A stretch of DNA of 64,000 nt. It comes from Pseudomonas sp. JM0905a. Lineage in GTDB: Bacteria; Pseudomonadota; Gammaproteobacteria; Pseudomonadales; Pseudomonadaceae. Location of the stretch: assembly GCF_014700075.1 (NCBI RefSeq), contig NZ_JACXBU010000006.1, forward strand, positions 1 to 64,000, given 5' to 3'. The position numbers and the translations under genes are program-made. Positions 35,807 to 45,844 of this stretch are shown piece after piece (the first letter of the stretch is position 1; each line of letters begins with the position of its first letter). Below the pieces are notes generated by a model, which was not told the DNA's origin, did not search any database, and saw only the letters and a program-made list of their open reading frames with translations.

Positions 35807-36904
35807 ATGCGGCAGTCTTTCGTCCCTCACCTGAGCAACCGTTCACATCTGTCTTCCATTCCTGCTTCCAGCCACGCGGGCCGTCTGCTTGCCGGCTTGG
35901 CGCTCACTTGTTGCCTGGGAAGCGTCCAGGCGGCTGACAGCATGGTGGTGGTGGGCTACGGCGGGGCAGGGCAGAAAGCCTTGAGTGACGCCTTCTTCAA
36001 GCCCTTCGCCACGGCCAGCGGCGCCCCGCTGACGGAGGGCGAATACAACGGCGAAATGGCGCGTATCAAGGTGATGGCCGATACCGGCAGCGTCGACTGG
36101 GACCTGGTGGAGATCGAGGCGCCTGACCTGGTGCGTGGCTGCGAGGAAGGCCTGTTCGAGCGCCTGGACTGGCAGCGCATAGGTGGTGCCGACCAGTTGA
36201 TTGCCGACGCTGCCCAGGAATGCGGGTCAGCTACCATGGTCTGGAGCGTGGCGCTGGCCTATGACGTCGGCAAGCTGGCGGAAGCGCCGAAGTCCTGGGC
36301 GGACTTCTGGGATGTGCAGCGCTTCCCCGGCAAGCGCGGGCTGCGCAAGCGGGCGGTGTACAACCTGGAATTCGCGCTGCTGGCCGATGGCGTCAAGCGC
36401 GAGGATGTCTACAAGGTGCTGGCTACGCCGGCAGGGGTGGAGCGGGCCTTTGCCAAGCTGGATCAGCTCAAGCCCCACATCCAGTGGTGGGAGGCGGGGG
36501 CCCAGCCCGTTCAATGGCTGGCCGCCGGTGACGTGACCATGACTTCGGTCTACAGCGGGCGCATTGCTGCGGCCCATCAGGAAGGCAACAAGTTTGCTGT
36601 GGTGTGGCCGGATAGCCTCTATGGCATGGACTATTGGGCGATCATCAAGGGCTCGAAGCACGTCGACCGCGCCCATCAACTGATCGCCTTCATCAACAAG
36701 GCCGACAACCAGGCCGACTATGTCAAACGGATTCCCTACGGGCCGGTCAACCAGCAGACCTTCGAGCGCCTCGACCCGGCGCTGACCGGTTGGCTGCCCA
36801 GCGCGCCGCAGAACATGGCCCAGGCGCTGCCGATGAATGTGGAGTTCTGGACTGACCATGGCGAAGACCTTGAGCAGCGCTTCAACGCCTGGGCGGCCAA
36901 ATAA
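35807..36904 (+). CDS. Periplasmic substrate-binding protein, spermidine/putrescine (PotD) type
   Basis: The 365-residue protein has an N-terminal signal with a long polar region and core RLLAGLALTCCLGSVQA, with cleavage likely after VQA. The mature part starts DSMVVVGYGGAGQKALSDAF, the open type of polyamine/iron-type binding proteins, and later has WWEAGAQPVQWLAAGDVTMT and WAIIKGSKHVDRAHQLIAFI. An AGAGGAGA ribosome site precedes the ATG. No permease or ATPase gene is nearby, so it is an orphan here. Ligand unknown; polyamine or quaternary amine is inferred from context. Confidence 0.85.
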   Translation: MRQSFVPHLSNRSHLSSIPASSHAGRLLAGLALTCCLGSVQAADSMVVVGYGGAGQKALSDAFFKPFATASGAPLTEGEYNGEMARIKVMADTGSVDWDLVEIEAPDLVRGCEEGLFERLDWQRIGGADQLIADAAQECGSATMVWSVALAYDVGKLAEAPKSWADFWDVQRFPGKRGLRKRAVYNLEFALLADGVKREDVYKVLATPAGVERAFAKLDQLKPHIQWWEAGAQPVQWLAAGDVTMTSVYSGRIAAAHQEGNKFAVVWPDSLYGMDYWAIIKGSKHVDRAHQLIAFINKADNQADYVKRIPYGPVNQQTFERLDPALTGWLPSAPQNMAQALPMNVEFWTDHGEDLEQRFNAWAAK

Positions 36905-36910
36905 CCGACC

Positions 36911-36996
36911 TGTAGGGTGGATAGCGCTTTTCTATCCACCAACGATGTCAGGCATGACGCCGATGGTGGATCGAAGAAGCGTGATCCACCCTTGAA
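36911..36996. repeat. Inverted dispersed repeat (GTAGGGTGGAT type)
   Basis: The left arm starting TGTAGGGTGGATAGCGC (36911-36940) and the right arm 36965-36996 (starting GGTGGATCGAAGAAGCGTG) are imperfect inverted copies, each with its own GGTGGAT/ATCCACC ends. This resembles intergenic repeats found in many Pseudomonas genomes. It lies between two convergent genes and has no coding sense. Confidence 0.65.
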
Positions 36997-37024
36997 CGAC
37001 TGGGCGGCGTTCCGACAATCCAAT

Positions 37025-37057
37025 GAAAAAACCCGGCAGTGATGCCGGGTTTTTTTT
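37025..37057. terminator. Bidirectional intrinsic terminator
   Basis: ACCCGGCA (37031-37038) pairs with TGCCGGGT (37043-37050), with A-run on the left and T-run on the right. It can end both the rightward binding-protein transcript and the leftward tolC transcript. Confidence 0.88.
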
Positions 37058-37071
37058 GTGTGGGGCGGGAC

Positions 37072-38520
37072 TCAGTATTCCGGGTCGCCTTTCAGGCTGG
37101 CTTCTGCAGCCTTGGCCAGATCGGGCGGGAGGAAGTCCTTGTCCGGGTTGTAATCGGGCTTGAGGAAGCCCGCCAAGGCTTCCAGGTCGGCCGGGCTCAG
37201 GGTGCCGGCAGCCTGCTTCAGGCGCAGGTTGTCGAGGATGTAGTCGTAGCGTGCGTTGTTGTAGTCGCGCACCGAGCTGTACAGCTGGCGCTGGGCATCG
37301 AGCACGTCGACAATGTTGCGGGTACCGACCTGGTAGCCGATTTCGGTGGCTTCCAGGGCGCTCTGGTTGGAGATGATCGACTGCCGGCGCGCCTTCACCT
37401 GCTCCACGTCGGTGTTCACCGCACGGTGGAAGTTGCGGGTGTTCTGCACCACGGTGCGGCGCAGGCTCTCGCGCTGTTGCTCGGTCTGGTTCAGGCGCTG
37501 GTAGGACTCGCGAACCTGGGAACTGATCAGGCCGCCGCTGTAGATCGGGATGTTCAGCTGCAGACCGATGCTGCGCTGTTCCACGTCGCCACTGAACGGA
37601 TCCTGGCCAGGCAGGGTGGAGCCGTTATTGCTGAAGCCGAGACTGTCGTTGTCACCCTTCTGGTAGCTGGCTACCGCATCGACGGTCGGCGCGTGGCCGG
37701 CCTTGCGCTGGCGCAAGGTTTCTTCGGCGGCATCGACGGCGTAGTTGGCGGCCTGCAGGTTGAGGTTCTGCTGGGCAGCGGTGTCGACCCAGGCCTTGGC
37801 GTCGTTAGGGGCGGGCACCACCACCGGCAGGGTGTGGAGGATGCCTTCGATCGAGGCGTACTCACGGTTGGTCAGGGTCACCAGCGCCTGGAAGGCGTCT
37901 TCCACGTTGCGCTCGGCGATGATCCGGTTGGCACGGGCGGTGTCGTAGCCGGCCTGGGCCTCCAGTACGTCGGTCTTGTCCGAGAGGCCGACATCGAAGC
38001 GTTCATTGGCCTGGTCGAGTTGGCGTTTGAACGCCGCCTCTTCGGCTTTGGTCGAGGCCAGGTTGTCCTGGGCGCGCAGCACGGCGAAGTAGGTTTCGGC
38101 AGTCTGCAGGATCAGGTTCTGCTGGGTCGCGGAGAAGTCCAGGGCAGCCTGCTCGGTGCTGGACTCGGCGGCTTTCAGCTGGAACCAGCGGTCAGCACGG
38201 AAGATCGGCTGGCTCAGGGTCGCCTGGTAGGCGATGCCACTGCGCGAAAAGGTGTTGGAGGGGTCGTCCAGCTTGGTCCGGGTGTCGTTGGACGTGGCGC
38301 CGCCGTTGATTTGCGGCAGCAGGCCGGAACGAGCCTGGGGTACGGCCTCGCGCTGCGCCTCATAGTTGGCGCGGGCGGCGGCGAGGTCGGCGTTGTTGTC
38401 GACAGCGTCCTTGTAGACGGTCACGAGGTCCGTCTTGGCTGACAGGGGGGCATCTACGGCCCAGGCGGTTCCGGCAAAGGCGGATGCCACGGCGATGGCC
38501 AGCGAGAGTCTGCGCAGCAT
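37072..38520 (-). CDS. tolC: Outer-membrane channel protein of the TolC family
   Basis: TolC-type proteins form the outer-membrane and periplasmic tunnel for type I secretion and drug efflux. The 482-residue protein has a signal peptide (MLRRLSLAIAVASAFAGTAWA), then two structural repeats of helical hairpins, with QPIFRADRWFQLKAAESS in the first and IPIYSGGLISSQVRESY in the second. The ATG at 38520 follows an AGGA site; a TTG two codons earlier is not preferred. In P. aeruginosa the same neighbour of thiC is OpmH. No partner pump genes are adjacent. Confidence 0.92.
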   Translation of the reverse strand: MLRRLSLAIAVASAFAGTAWAVDAPLSAKTDLVTVYKDAVDNNADLAAARANYEAQREAVPQARSGLLPQINGGATSNDTRTKLDDPSNTFSRSGIAYQATLSQPIFRADRWFQLKAAESSTEQAALDFSATQQNLILQTAETYFAVLRAQDNLASTKAEEAAFKRQLDQANERFDVGLSDKTDVLEAQAGYDTARANRIIAERNVEDAFQALVTLTNREYASIEGILHTLPVVVPAPNDAKAWVDTAAQQNLNLQAANYAVDAAEETLRQRKAGHAPTVDAVASYQKGDNDSLGFSNNGSTLPGQDPFSGDVEQRSIGLQLNIPIYSGGLISSQVRESYQRLNQTEQQRESLRRTVVQNTRNFHRAVNTDVEQVKARRQSIISNQSALEATEIGYQVGTRNIVDVLDAQRQLYSSVRDYNNARYDYILDNLRLKQAAGTLSPADLEALAGFLKPDYNPDKDFLPPDLAKAAEASLKGDPEY

Positions 38521-38704
38521 GATCAATCCTGGATTCTGAGGTGTCGGGCAAGGCTACGGGGCCGCTGGGGGCGGGTCAAGACGCCCCACCGGCGGCCTGA
38601 GTGTAGTTTGCGACAAGCTATGTTTCCTGCGTGCAACAATCGATTTTTGTTATTGGAGCTGCGTCACTTCCCGACGTACTGGTCACGATATTCTGACCAC
38701 CGGG

Positions 38705-38734
38705 TTGGTTTTCTCCGTCGAGCTTGTTTAGACT
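38705..38734 (+). promoter_or_regulatory. Sigma-70 promoter candidate for thiC
   Basis: TTGGTT (38705-38710) and TAGACT (38729-38734) are spaced 18 bases apart. Transcription would start around 38741, right at the first base of the TPP riboswitch, which supports the assignment. The preceding stretch from 38521 holds tolC's promoter, and I see nothing else in it. Confidence 0.5.
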
Positions 38735-38741
38735 GCCCGGG

Positions 38742-40818
<2,077 letters not shown>

Positions 40819-40864
40819 CGACCCGCCGCGTGACCCCGGACAGGCCTGGCCCTGTCTCACCACA

Positions 40865-40900
40865 CCGCAAGCCGGGCCTCGTGCCCGGCTTTGCGGTTTG
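40865..40900 (+). terminator. Hairpin terminator candidate after thiC
   Basis: CCGCAAGCCGGGC (40865-40877) pairs with GCCCGGCTTTGCGG (40883-40896) with one bulge. Few T residues follow, so termination may be partial, allowing some read-through into cytX. Confidence 0.6.
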
Positions 40901-40942
40901 TGGCCAAACCATAACTACAGTCCCTTCAGGGCATCTGCCATC

Positions 40943-42244
40943 GTGAACACCCCAACCAGTTATTCGCCGTCCATCCCGGTCGCCTTCGACCAGCGCGTAC
41001 TCGGCACGCGCGACCTGTTTTCCCTCTGGTTTTCCCTCGGCCTCGGCCTGATGGTGCTGCAGACCGGCGCGTTGCTGGCGCCGGGGCTCGGCACCAGCGA
41101 TGCGTTGCTGGCCATCCTGCTCGGTACTGGCGTAGGCGTGCTGCTGCTGGGTTCGGCGGCGATGATCGGTAGCGACACCGGCCTCGCCGCCATGGCGTCG
41201 CTCAAGCTCAGCCTCGGCTCGGCCGGTGCGACCGTGCCGGCGTTCCTCAACCTGCTGCAACTGGTGGGCTGGGGCGCCTTCGAAATCATCGTGATGCGTG
41301 ACGCCGCCAGCCTGCTGGTCGCCCGAGGCCTGGGCGAAGGCAGCCTGTGGGCTTCGCCGGTGCTCTGGACCCTGGTGTTCGGTGCACTGGCCACCCTGCT
41401 GGCGGTGGCCGGCCCGCTCGCCTTCGTGCGCCGCATCCTGCGTCGCTGGGGCATCTGGCTGTTGCTGGGCGCCTGCGGCTGGCTGACCTGGGACCTGCTG
41501 AATCGCGCCGACTTCTCAGCGCTGATGGCGCGTGCCGGTGATGGCTCCATGTCGTTCGCCCTGGGTTTCGACATCGCCATCGCCATGCCGCTGTCCTGGC
41601 TGCCGCTGATCGCCGACTACTCGCGCTTCGGTCGTCGTGGCGGCGGCGTGTTCATCGGTTCCGCACTGGGCTTCTTCATCGGCTGCCTGTGGCTGATGGG
41701 CCTCGGCGTGGCCTACACCCTGGCCTTTGCCGAGGGCAGCGACGCCAATGCCTTGCTGCTGGCCTTGGCCGGTGCCGGCATGGGTATCCCGCTGCTGCTG
41801 ATCCTGCTGGACGAGTCGGAAAAGGCCTTTGCCGATATCCACTCGGCCGCGGTGTCCAGCGGCATCCTGCTGCCGCTGAAGGTCGAGCAGCTGGCGCTTG
41901 CCATCGGTGCACTCTGCACCCTGATCGCCTGGTTCGCGCCGCTGGCCGAGTACCAGAACTTCCTGCTGCTGATCGGCTCGGTATTCGCTCCGCTGTTCGG
42001 CGTGGTGCTGGTGGATCACTTCATCCTGCGCCGCCGCCGCGCGGAACTCGCGCCGCGCGTGGCGTTGCGCTGGGACACGCTGGTGGCCTGGGGCTGCGGC
42101 GTGGCGATCTACCACCTGCTGGCCAATCACTGGCCGGAATTGGGGGCGACCCTGCCGGCCCTGCTGGCGGCCGGCGTATTGCAGTTCGTGCTGGGACGCT
42201 TCAGCCGCGTCCGGGGAAATACTGGGGCTTCAGTATTCCGTTGA
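40943..42244 (+). CDS. cytX: Hydroxymethylpyrimidine permease (CytX-type, NCS1 family)
   Basis: The 433-residue protein has about twelve membrane helices and NCS1-family traits: FSLWFSLGLGLMVLQTGALL in the first helices and AMPLSWLPLIADYSRFG in the middle. CytX proteins are usually linked to thiamine genes and TPP riboswitches and are thought to import the pyrimidine precursor. Position directly after thiC fits this. The start is GTG at 40943. Its 3-prime end overlaps the oppositely directed lipoprotein gene by 44 bases. Confidence 0.85.
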   Translation: MNTPTSYSPSIPVAFDQRVLGTRDLFSLWFSLGLGLMVLQTGALLAPGLGTSDALLAILLGTGVGVLLLGSAAMIGSDTGLAAMASLKLSLGSAGATVPAFLNLLQLVGWGAFEIIVMRDAASLLVARGLGEGSLWASPVLWTLVFGALATLLAVAGPLAFVRRILRRWGIWLLLGACGWLTWDLLNRADFSALMARAGDGSMSFALGFDIAIAMPLSWLPLIADYSRFGRRGGGVFIGSALGFFIGCLWLMGLGVAYTLAFAEGSDANALLLALAGAGMGIPLLLILLDESEKAFADIHSAAVSSGILLPLKVEQLALAIGALCTLIAWFAPLAEYQNFLLLIGSVFAPLFGVVLVDHFILRRRRAELAPRVALRWDTLVAWGCGVAIYHLLANHWPELGATLPALLAAGVLQFVLGRFSRVRGNTGASVFR

Positions 42245-42950
42245 GTTGCGGGTAGGGGATGCGGATTTCCGGATGCCCGCTGGAGTAGGGCGCGATGCTG
42301 TACACGTCGTACTTCAGCAGCATGGCGCCGTAGCCCAGGCCCACGTTGGCGGTGCGCTCGAACGGCCAGGTCTTGATGAAGTCGGGGTCCTGGTCGAGCT
42401 TGTTGGTCGCCAGCCATCGGCGGTGGGCTTGTTCGGCCACCTTCCAGAAGGCGTCTTCCTGGCCGGGAAGCAGCATGTCGCCAAGGCTCAGGGGCTTCTC
42501 CAGCTTGCGGTCGTAGTTGATGAAGCCGCGTCCCGGCATGCCGTGGGCGCCGCCGGTGAAGAGGTAGCTGGACAGCTCCACCAGCACCAGGTTGTCGTGC
42601 TGCTCCAGCACCTTGGCCTGCAGGTAGCTGCTCCAGCCCGGTTCGGCGCTGGCGAGGAAATCCTTCTCGTAGGACTCGAGCGATGCCGGCAGCGGCGAGC
42701 CGGGGGCGTCCTGGGTCATGCGTAGCAGGCGTTCGTTGATCAGCGCGTTGAGCTGCGGTTCGTCGGCGAAGCTGATGGTGTCGATGTTCACCAGCGGGCA
42801 GGTCTCGCCCTGGCAACCGGGTTTCAGGTGTTCCCAGGCGTGGCGCTGCGGTTCCAGTTTGCCGCTGCCGCCGGGCAGCATCTGGCAGGCGCTGAGCAGG
42901 GTGCCGAAGCAGGCGGCGGCAAGGAGTCTGGCAAGGGGCATCGGCTTCAT
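42201..42950 (-). CDS. RsiV/DUF3298-type lipoprotein
   Basis: The 249-residue protein has a lipoprotein signal: MKPMPLARLLAAACFGTLLSAC, with the lipid-bearing Cys22 after LLSA. The body carries DUF4163/DUF3298 features, such as LVELSSYLFTGGAHGMPGRGF and NYDRKLEKPLSLGDMLLPG, known from the lysozyme-binding anti-sigma factor RsiV and related lipoproteins. No sigma factor gene is adjacent, so anti-sigma function is not implied. It is probably anchored to the outer membrane facing the periplasm. It ends inside the cytX coding region on the other strand. Confidence 0.82.
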   Translation of the reverse strand: MKPMPLARLLAAACFGTLLSACQMLPGGSGKLEPQRHAWEHLKPGCQGETCPLVNIDTISFADEPQLNALINERLLRMTQDAPGSPLPASLESYEKDFLASAEPGWSSYLQAKVLEQHDNLVLVELSSYLFTGGAHGMPGRGFINYDRKLEKPLSLGDMLLPGQEDAFWKVAEQAHRRWLATNKLDQDPDFIKTWPFERTANVGLGYGAMLLKYDVYSIAPYSSGHPEIRIPYPQLNGILKPQYFPGRG

Positions 42951-43138
42951 CTTCGGGGGCGGATTCCGGAAAAAAGTGCAGGCTTCGACTGCCACCTGGG
43001 CCATGAGTTCGCGCTCCACGGGCAGCCTTTTGCCGCGCATCTTCCCAGTCCGCGACCCATCTGCAAAGAGGCTGCGCCCCTCGCAACCAAGGGGTAGGAT
43101 GCGCGGATCGAAGCCTTCCGCAACAGTGAGACCTTCCC

Positions 43139-43756
43139 ATGACCGAAACCTTCAAGCCGGGCCCGGACGCCGTCGAAATCGTCGAGCGAGAAACCTGTTT
43201 CCAGGGTTTCTACCGCCTGGACCGCCTGAGCCTGCGCCATCGGCTGTTTTCCGGCGACATGGGGCCGGTCATCCATCGGGAACTCTTCGTCCGTCATGAT
43301 GCTGTCTGCGTGCTTCCCTATGATCCCCAGCGGGATGTGGTGGTACTGATCGAGCAATTCCGCGTGGGCGCCTATGGCAAGAGCGAGAGCCCCTGGCTGC
43401 TGGAGCTGGTGGCCGGGCTGATCGACAAGGACGAGGAGCCGGAAGAGGTCGCCCGTCGGGAAGCGGTCGAAGAGGCCGATCTGCAGTTGACTTCGCTGTG
43501 GCCGATCACCACCTACTATCCTTCACCAGGGGGCTCCAACGAGCGTGTGCATCTGTACCTCGGACGTTGCGACAGCAGCGGTGCGGGCGGCGTACACGGG
43601 CTGGCGGAGGAGGGCGAAGACATCCGCGTGCACGTGTTGCCGCTGGAAGACGCCCTGGCCCTCATGCGTGAAGGGCGGCTGGACAATGCCGCGACCATGC
43701 TGGCCCTGCAGTGGCTGGCGCTGAACCGTACCGAAGTCAGGGGGTTGTGGACGTGA
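43139..43756 (+). CDS. nudF: ADP-ribose pyrophosphatase
   Basis: NudF splits ADP-ribose and other ADP-sugars to AMP and a sugar phosphate. The 205-residue protein has a Nudix box from about residue 96: GLIDKDEEPEEVARREAVEE, with the REAVEE metal-binding core intact and D where the terminal glycine usually is. It heads a run of eight plus-strand genes to parC. It overlaps the next gene by GTGA. Confidence 0.93.
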   Translation: MTETFKPGPDAVEIVERETCFQGFYRLDRLSLRHRLFSGDMGPVIHRELFVRHDAVCVLPYDPQRDVVVLIEQFRVGAYGKSESPWLLELVAGLIDKDEEPEEVARREAVEEADLQLTSLWPITTYYPSPGGSNERVHLYLGRCDSSGAGGVHGLAEEGEDIRVHVLPLEDALALMREGRLDNAATMLALQWLALNRTEVRGLWT

Positions 43757-44202
43757 ATCTGTTGCGCGATCGCTACCGGGTCGACCTCATCGGGCTGCAG
43801 GCAGCCTGCGAGGCGAACTACGCGCGCCTGATGCGTCTGCTCCCGCAGATGCGCGAGGTGCGCGGTTCCCGTCGCGTCGCGCTGAGCCAGGGCGAGCGCC
43901 TGCTCGGTGTGCTGGCCCTGGAAGTGGTTGAAGCCTGCCCCTATACCACCACCCTGCAGGTGCGTCAGGAGCACAGCCTGCCCTGGCTGCCGTCGCCGCA
44001 GCTGGAGGTGCGCGTCTACCATGACGCGCGCATGGCAGAGGTGGTCGGTGCCGAGAATGCACGGCGCTTTCGCAGTGTGTATTCCTATCCGAATGCCGAC
44101 ATGCACCAGCCCGATGAGAAGAGCCAGCTCAATCTCTTTCTCGGTGAGTGGCTGAGCCATTGCCTGGCCTGTGGTCACGAGCTGGAGCCGGTCGTCCTCT
44201 AG
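43753..44202 (+). CDS. DUF1249 family protein
   Basis: The 149-residue soluble protein belongs to the DUF1249 family always found beside nudF and cpdA in gamma-proteobacteria. Typical parts are YARLMRLLPQM near the N-terminus, LEVRVYHDARMAEV in the middle and MHQPDEKSQLNLFLGEWL near the end. The GTG at 43753 overlaps the nudF stop (GTGA), so translation is coupled. No function is known to me. Confidence 0.85.
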   Translation: MNLLRDRYRVDLIGLQAACEANYARLMRLLPQMREVRGSRRVALSQGERLLGVLALEVVEACPYTTTLQVRQEHSLPWLPSPQLEVRVYHDARMAEVVGAENARRFRSVYSYPNADMHQPDEKSQLNLFLGEWLSHCLACGHELEPVVL

Positions 44203-44338
44203 TTCCGTTCCCAGCGACCTGCGACTGGGCGGCCCGACGCGATCCGCAATCCTTAACTGTGAACCATTCCCGATTCGCGGGTTTACCCGTTGCGCGCGCA
44301 GCAACCATAATCGGAACATCTTGCCCGAGGAGAAGGCC

Positions 44339-45154
44339 TTGCCCAATCCAGTCCTCCCTGCCGCTGACGAGTCGGTGCTGCTGGTGCAGCTATCCGACAG
44401 CCATCTGTTCGCCGAAGCGGACGGCAAGCTATTGGGCATGGAAACCCGCGACAGCCTGCGTCGGGTGATCGACCAGGTGTTGCAGGAGCAGTCGGGCATC
44501 GATCTGGTACTGGCCACCGGCGACCTTTCCCAGGACGGTTCGGTCGAGTCCTACGAATCTTTCCGCGAGCTGGTGGCGAACATTCCTGCGCCCGCCCGCT
44601 GGTTCCCCGGCAACCACGACGAAGTCCCGGTGATGCGCGATGTCTGCGCCGGTACTTCGGCCCTGGAGCCAATCGTCGATTTCCCCCATTGGCGGGTGGT
44701 GCTGCTGGATTCCACCATCGCCGGTGCTGTTCCCGGCCATTTCCCTGTGGAACAACTTGCCCTGCTGGAGCAAGCCCTCGAAGGAGCCGGCGAGCGCCAC
44801 GTGCTGGTCAGCTTCCACCACCATCCCGTTTCCATTGGCTGTGCCTGGATGGACCCGATCGGCGTACGCAACTCCGATAGCCTGTTCGCCGTGCTGGACC
44901 GTTATCCACAGGTGCGGGTGCTGCTCTGGGGCCATGTCCACCAGGAGTTCGATCAGCTCCGCAAGGGCGTGCGCCTGCTGGCGTCACCGTCCACCTGCGT
45001 GCAGTTCGCGCCGGGCAGCGAGGACTTCTGCGTGAGCAACGAAGCACCGGGTTATCGCTGGTTGCGCCTGGGGCGCGATGGTGCCATTGAAACCGGGGTT
45101 TCGCGGGTAACGGGAATCACCTTCGAAGTGGATTACAGCGTCAAGGGTTATTGA
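44339..45154 (+). CDS. cpdA: 3',5'-cyclic AMP phosphodiesterase
   Basis: CpdA hydrolyses cAMP to AMP; in P. aeruginosa it limits Vfr-dependent virulence. The 271-residue metallophosphoesterase has its metal ligands in LSDSHLF, TGDLSQDGS, PGNHDE, SFHHHP and GHVHQE. No ATG is available near the conserved start. TTG at 44339 has GAGGAGA seven bases before it and gives the length known for CpdA. The 136 bases upstream of it may hold its own promoter. Confidence 0.93.
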   Translation: MPNPVLPAADESVLLVQLSDSHLFAEADGKLLGMETRDSLRRVIDQVLQEQSGIDLVLATGDLSQDGSVESYESFRELVANIPAPARWFPGNHDEVPVMRDVCAGTSALEPIVDFPHWRVVLLDSTIAGAVPGHFPVEQLALLEQALEGAGERHVLVSFHHHPVSIGCAWMDPIGVRNSDSLFAVLDRYPQVRVLLWGHVHQEFDQLRKGVRLLASPSTCVQFAPGSEDFCVSNEAPGYRWLRLGRDGAIETGVSRVTGITFEVDYSVKGY

Positions 45155-45212
45155 CCTTCGCGCCGCGGCACGGCAAGAAGTACAACTTTCCCTCGACCTG
45201 CCAGGAAGCCGC

Positions 45213-45830
45213 GTGTCCAGCTCGCAACCCAGCCTTCTTTATATCCACGGTTTCAACAGCTCGCCGTCTTCACACAAGGCGCGCCAGCTCGACGCGCTCA
45301 TGCAGCGCCTGGGGCTGGCCGATCGCCTGCGGGTTCCCGCCTTGCACCATCATCCGCGCCTGGCCATCGGCCAGCTCGAGGACGCCATCGCCGAGCTGGG
45401 GCGCCCGGTGCTGGTCGGCAGCTCCCTGGGCGGCTACTATGCGACCCACCTGGCCGAGCGCCACGGTCTTTCGGCCGTGCTGATCAACCCTGCGGTAGCC
45501 CCGCACCGGTTGTTCGATGGCCGGCTCGGCCCACAGAAGAATTACTACAGCGACGAAATCTGGGAGCTGACGGCGGAGCATGTGAGGGCGCTGGCCGAAC
45601 TGGAAGTGCCACCACCGCAGGACCCGGCCCGCTACCAGGTTTGGTTGCAGACGGCCGACGAAACCCTCGACTACCGCCAGGCGGAGCGCTACTACCGCGC
45701 TTGTGCCTTGCGCATCGAGGCCGGCGGCGACCACGGTTTCCAGAACTTCCCCGCCCATCTGCCCGCTTTGCTGGCCTTTGCCGGCTTTCCCGCGCAGCTG
45801 TGGCGTGACATCGACTTTTCCGACCTCTGA
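45213..45830 (+). CDS. YqiA-family alpha/beta-hydrolase (esterase)
   Basis: The 205-residue protein has LLYIHGFNSSPSSHKARQL at the start, the nucleophile elbow GSSLGGYYATHLAE and the catalytic histidine in GGDHGFQNF. YqiA proteins show esterase activity on short and palmitoyl esters; the natural substrate is unknown. The GTG at 45213 has an AGGAAG site. It lies 14 bases before parE, an association conserved in E. coli and Pseudomonas. Confidence 0.9.
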   Translation: MSSSQPSLLYIHGFNSSPSSHKARQLDALMQRLGLADRLRVPALHHHPRLAIGQLEDAIAELGRPVLVGSSLGGYYATHLAERHGLSAVLINPAVAPHRLFDGRLGPQKNYYSDEIWELTAEHVRALAELEVPPPQDPARYQVWLQTADETLDYRQAERYYRACALRIEAGGDHGFQNFPAHLPALLAFAGFPAQLWRDIDFSDL

Positions 45831-45844
45831 CTGAAAGGGAATCC

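Noticed and set aside
36905..37071. Possible small gene or RNA between the binding protein and tolC
   Set aside because: The space is fully accounted for by an inverted repeat and a bidirectional terminator.
37039..38442. Long plus-strand open frame opposite tolC
   Set aside because: It has a low-complexity GLV-rich composition and no start site, and tolC on the other strand is certain.
43139..43756. Loss of Nudix activity in nudF because the last glycine of the box is Asp
   Set aside because: The metal-binding REAVEE core is intact, so loss of function is not implied.
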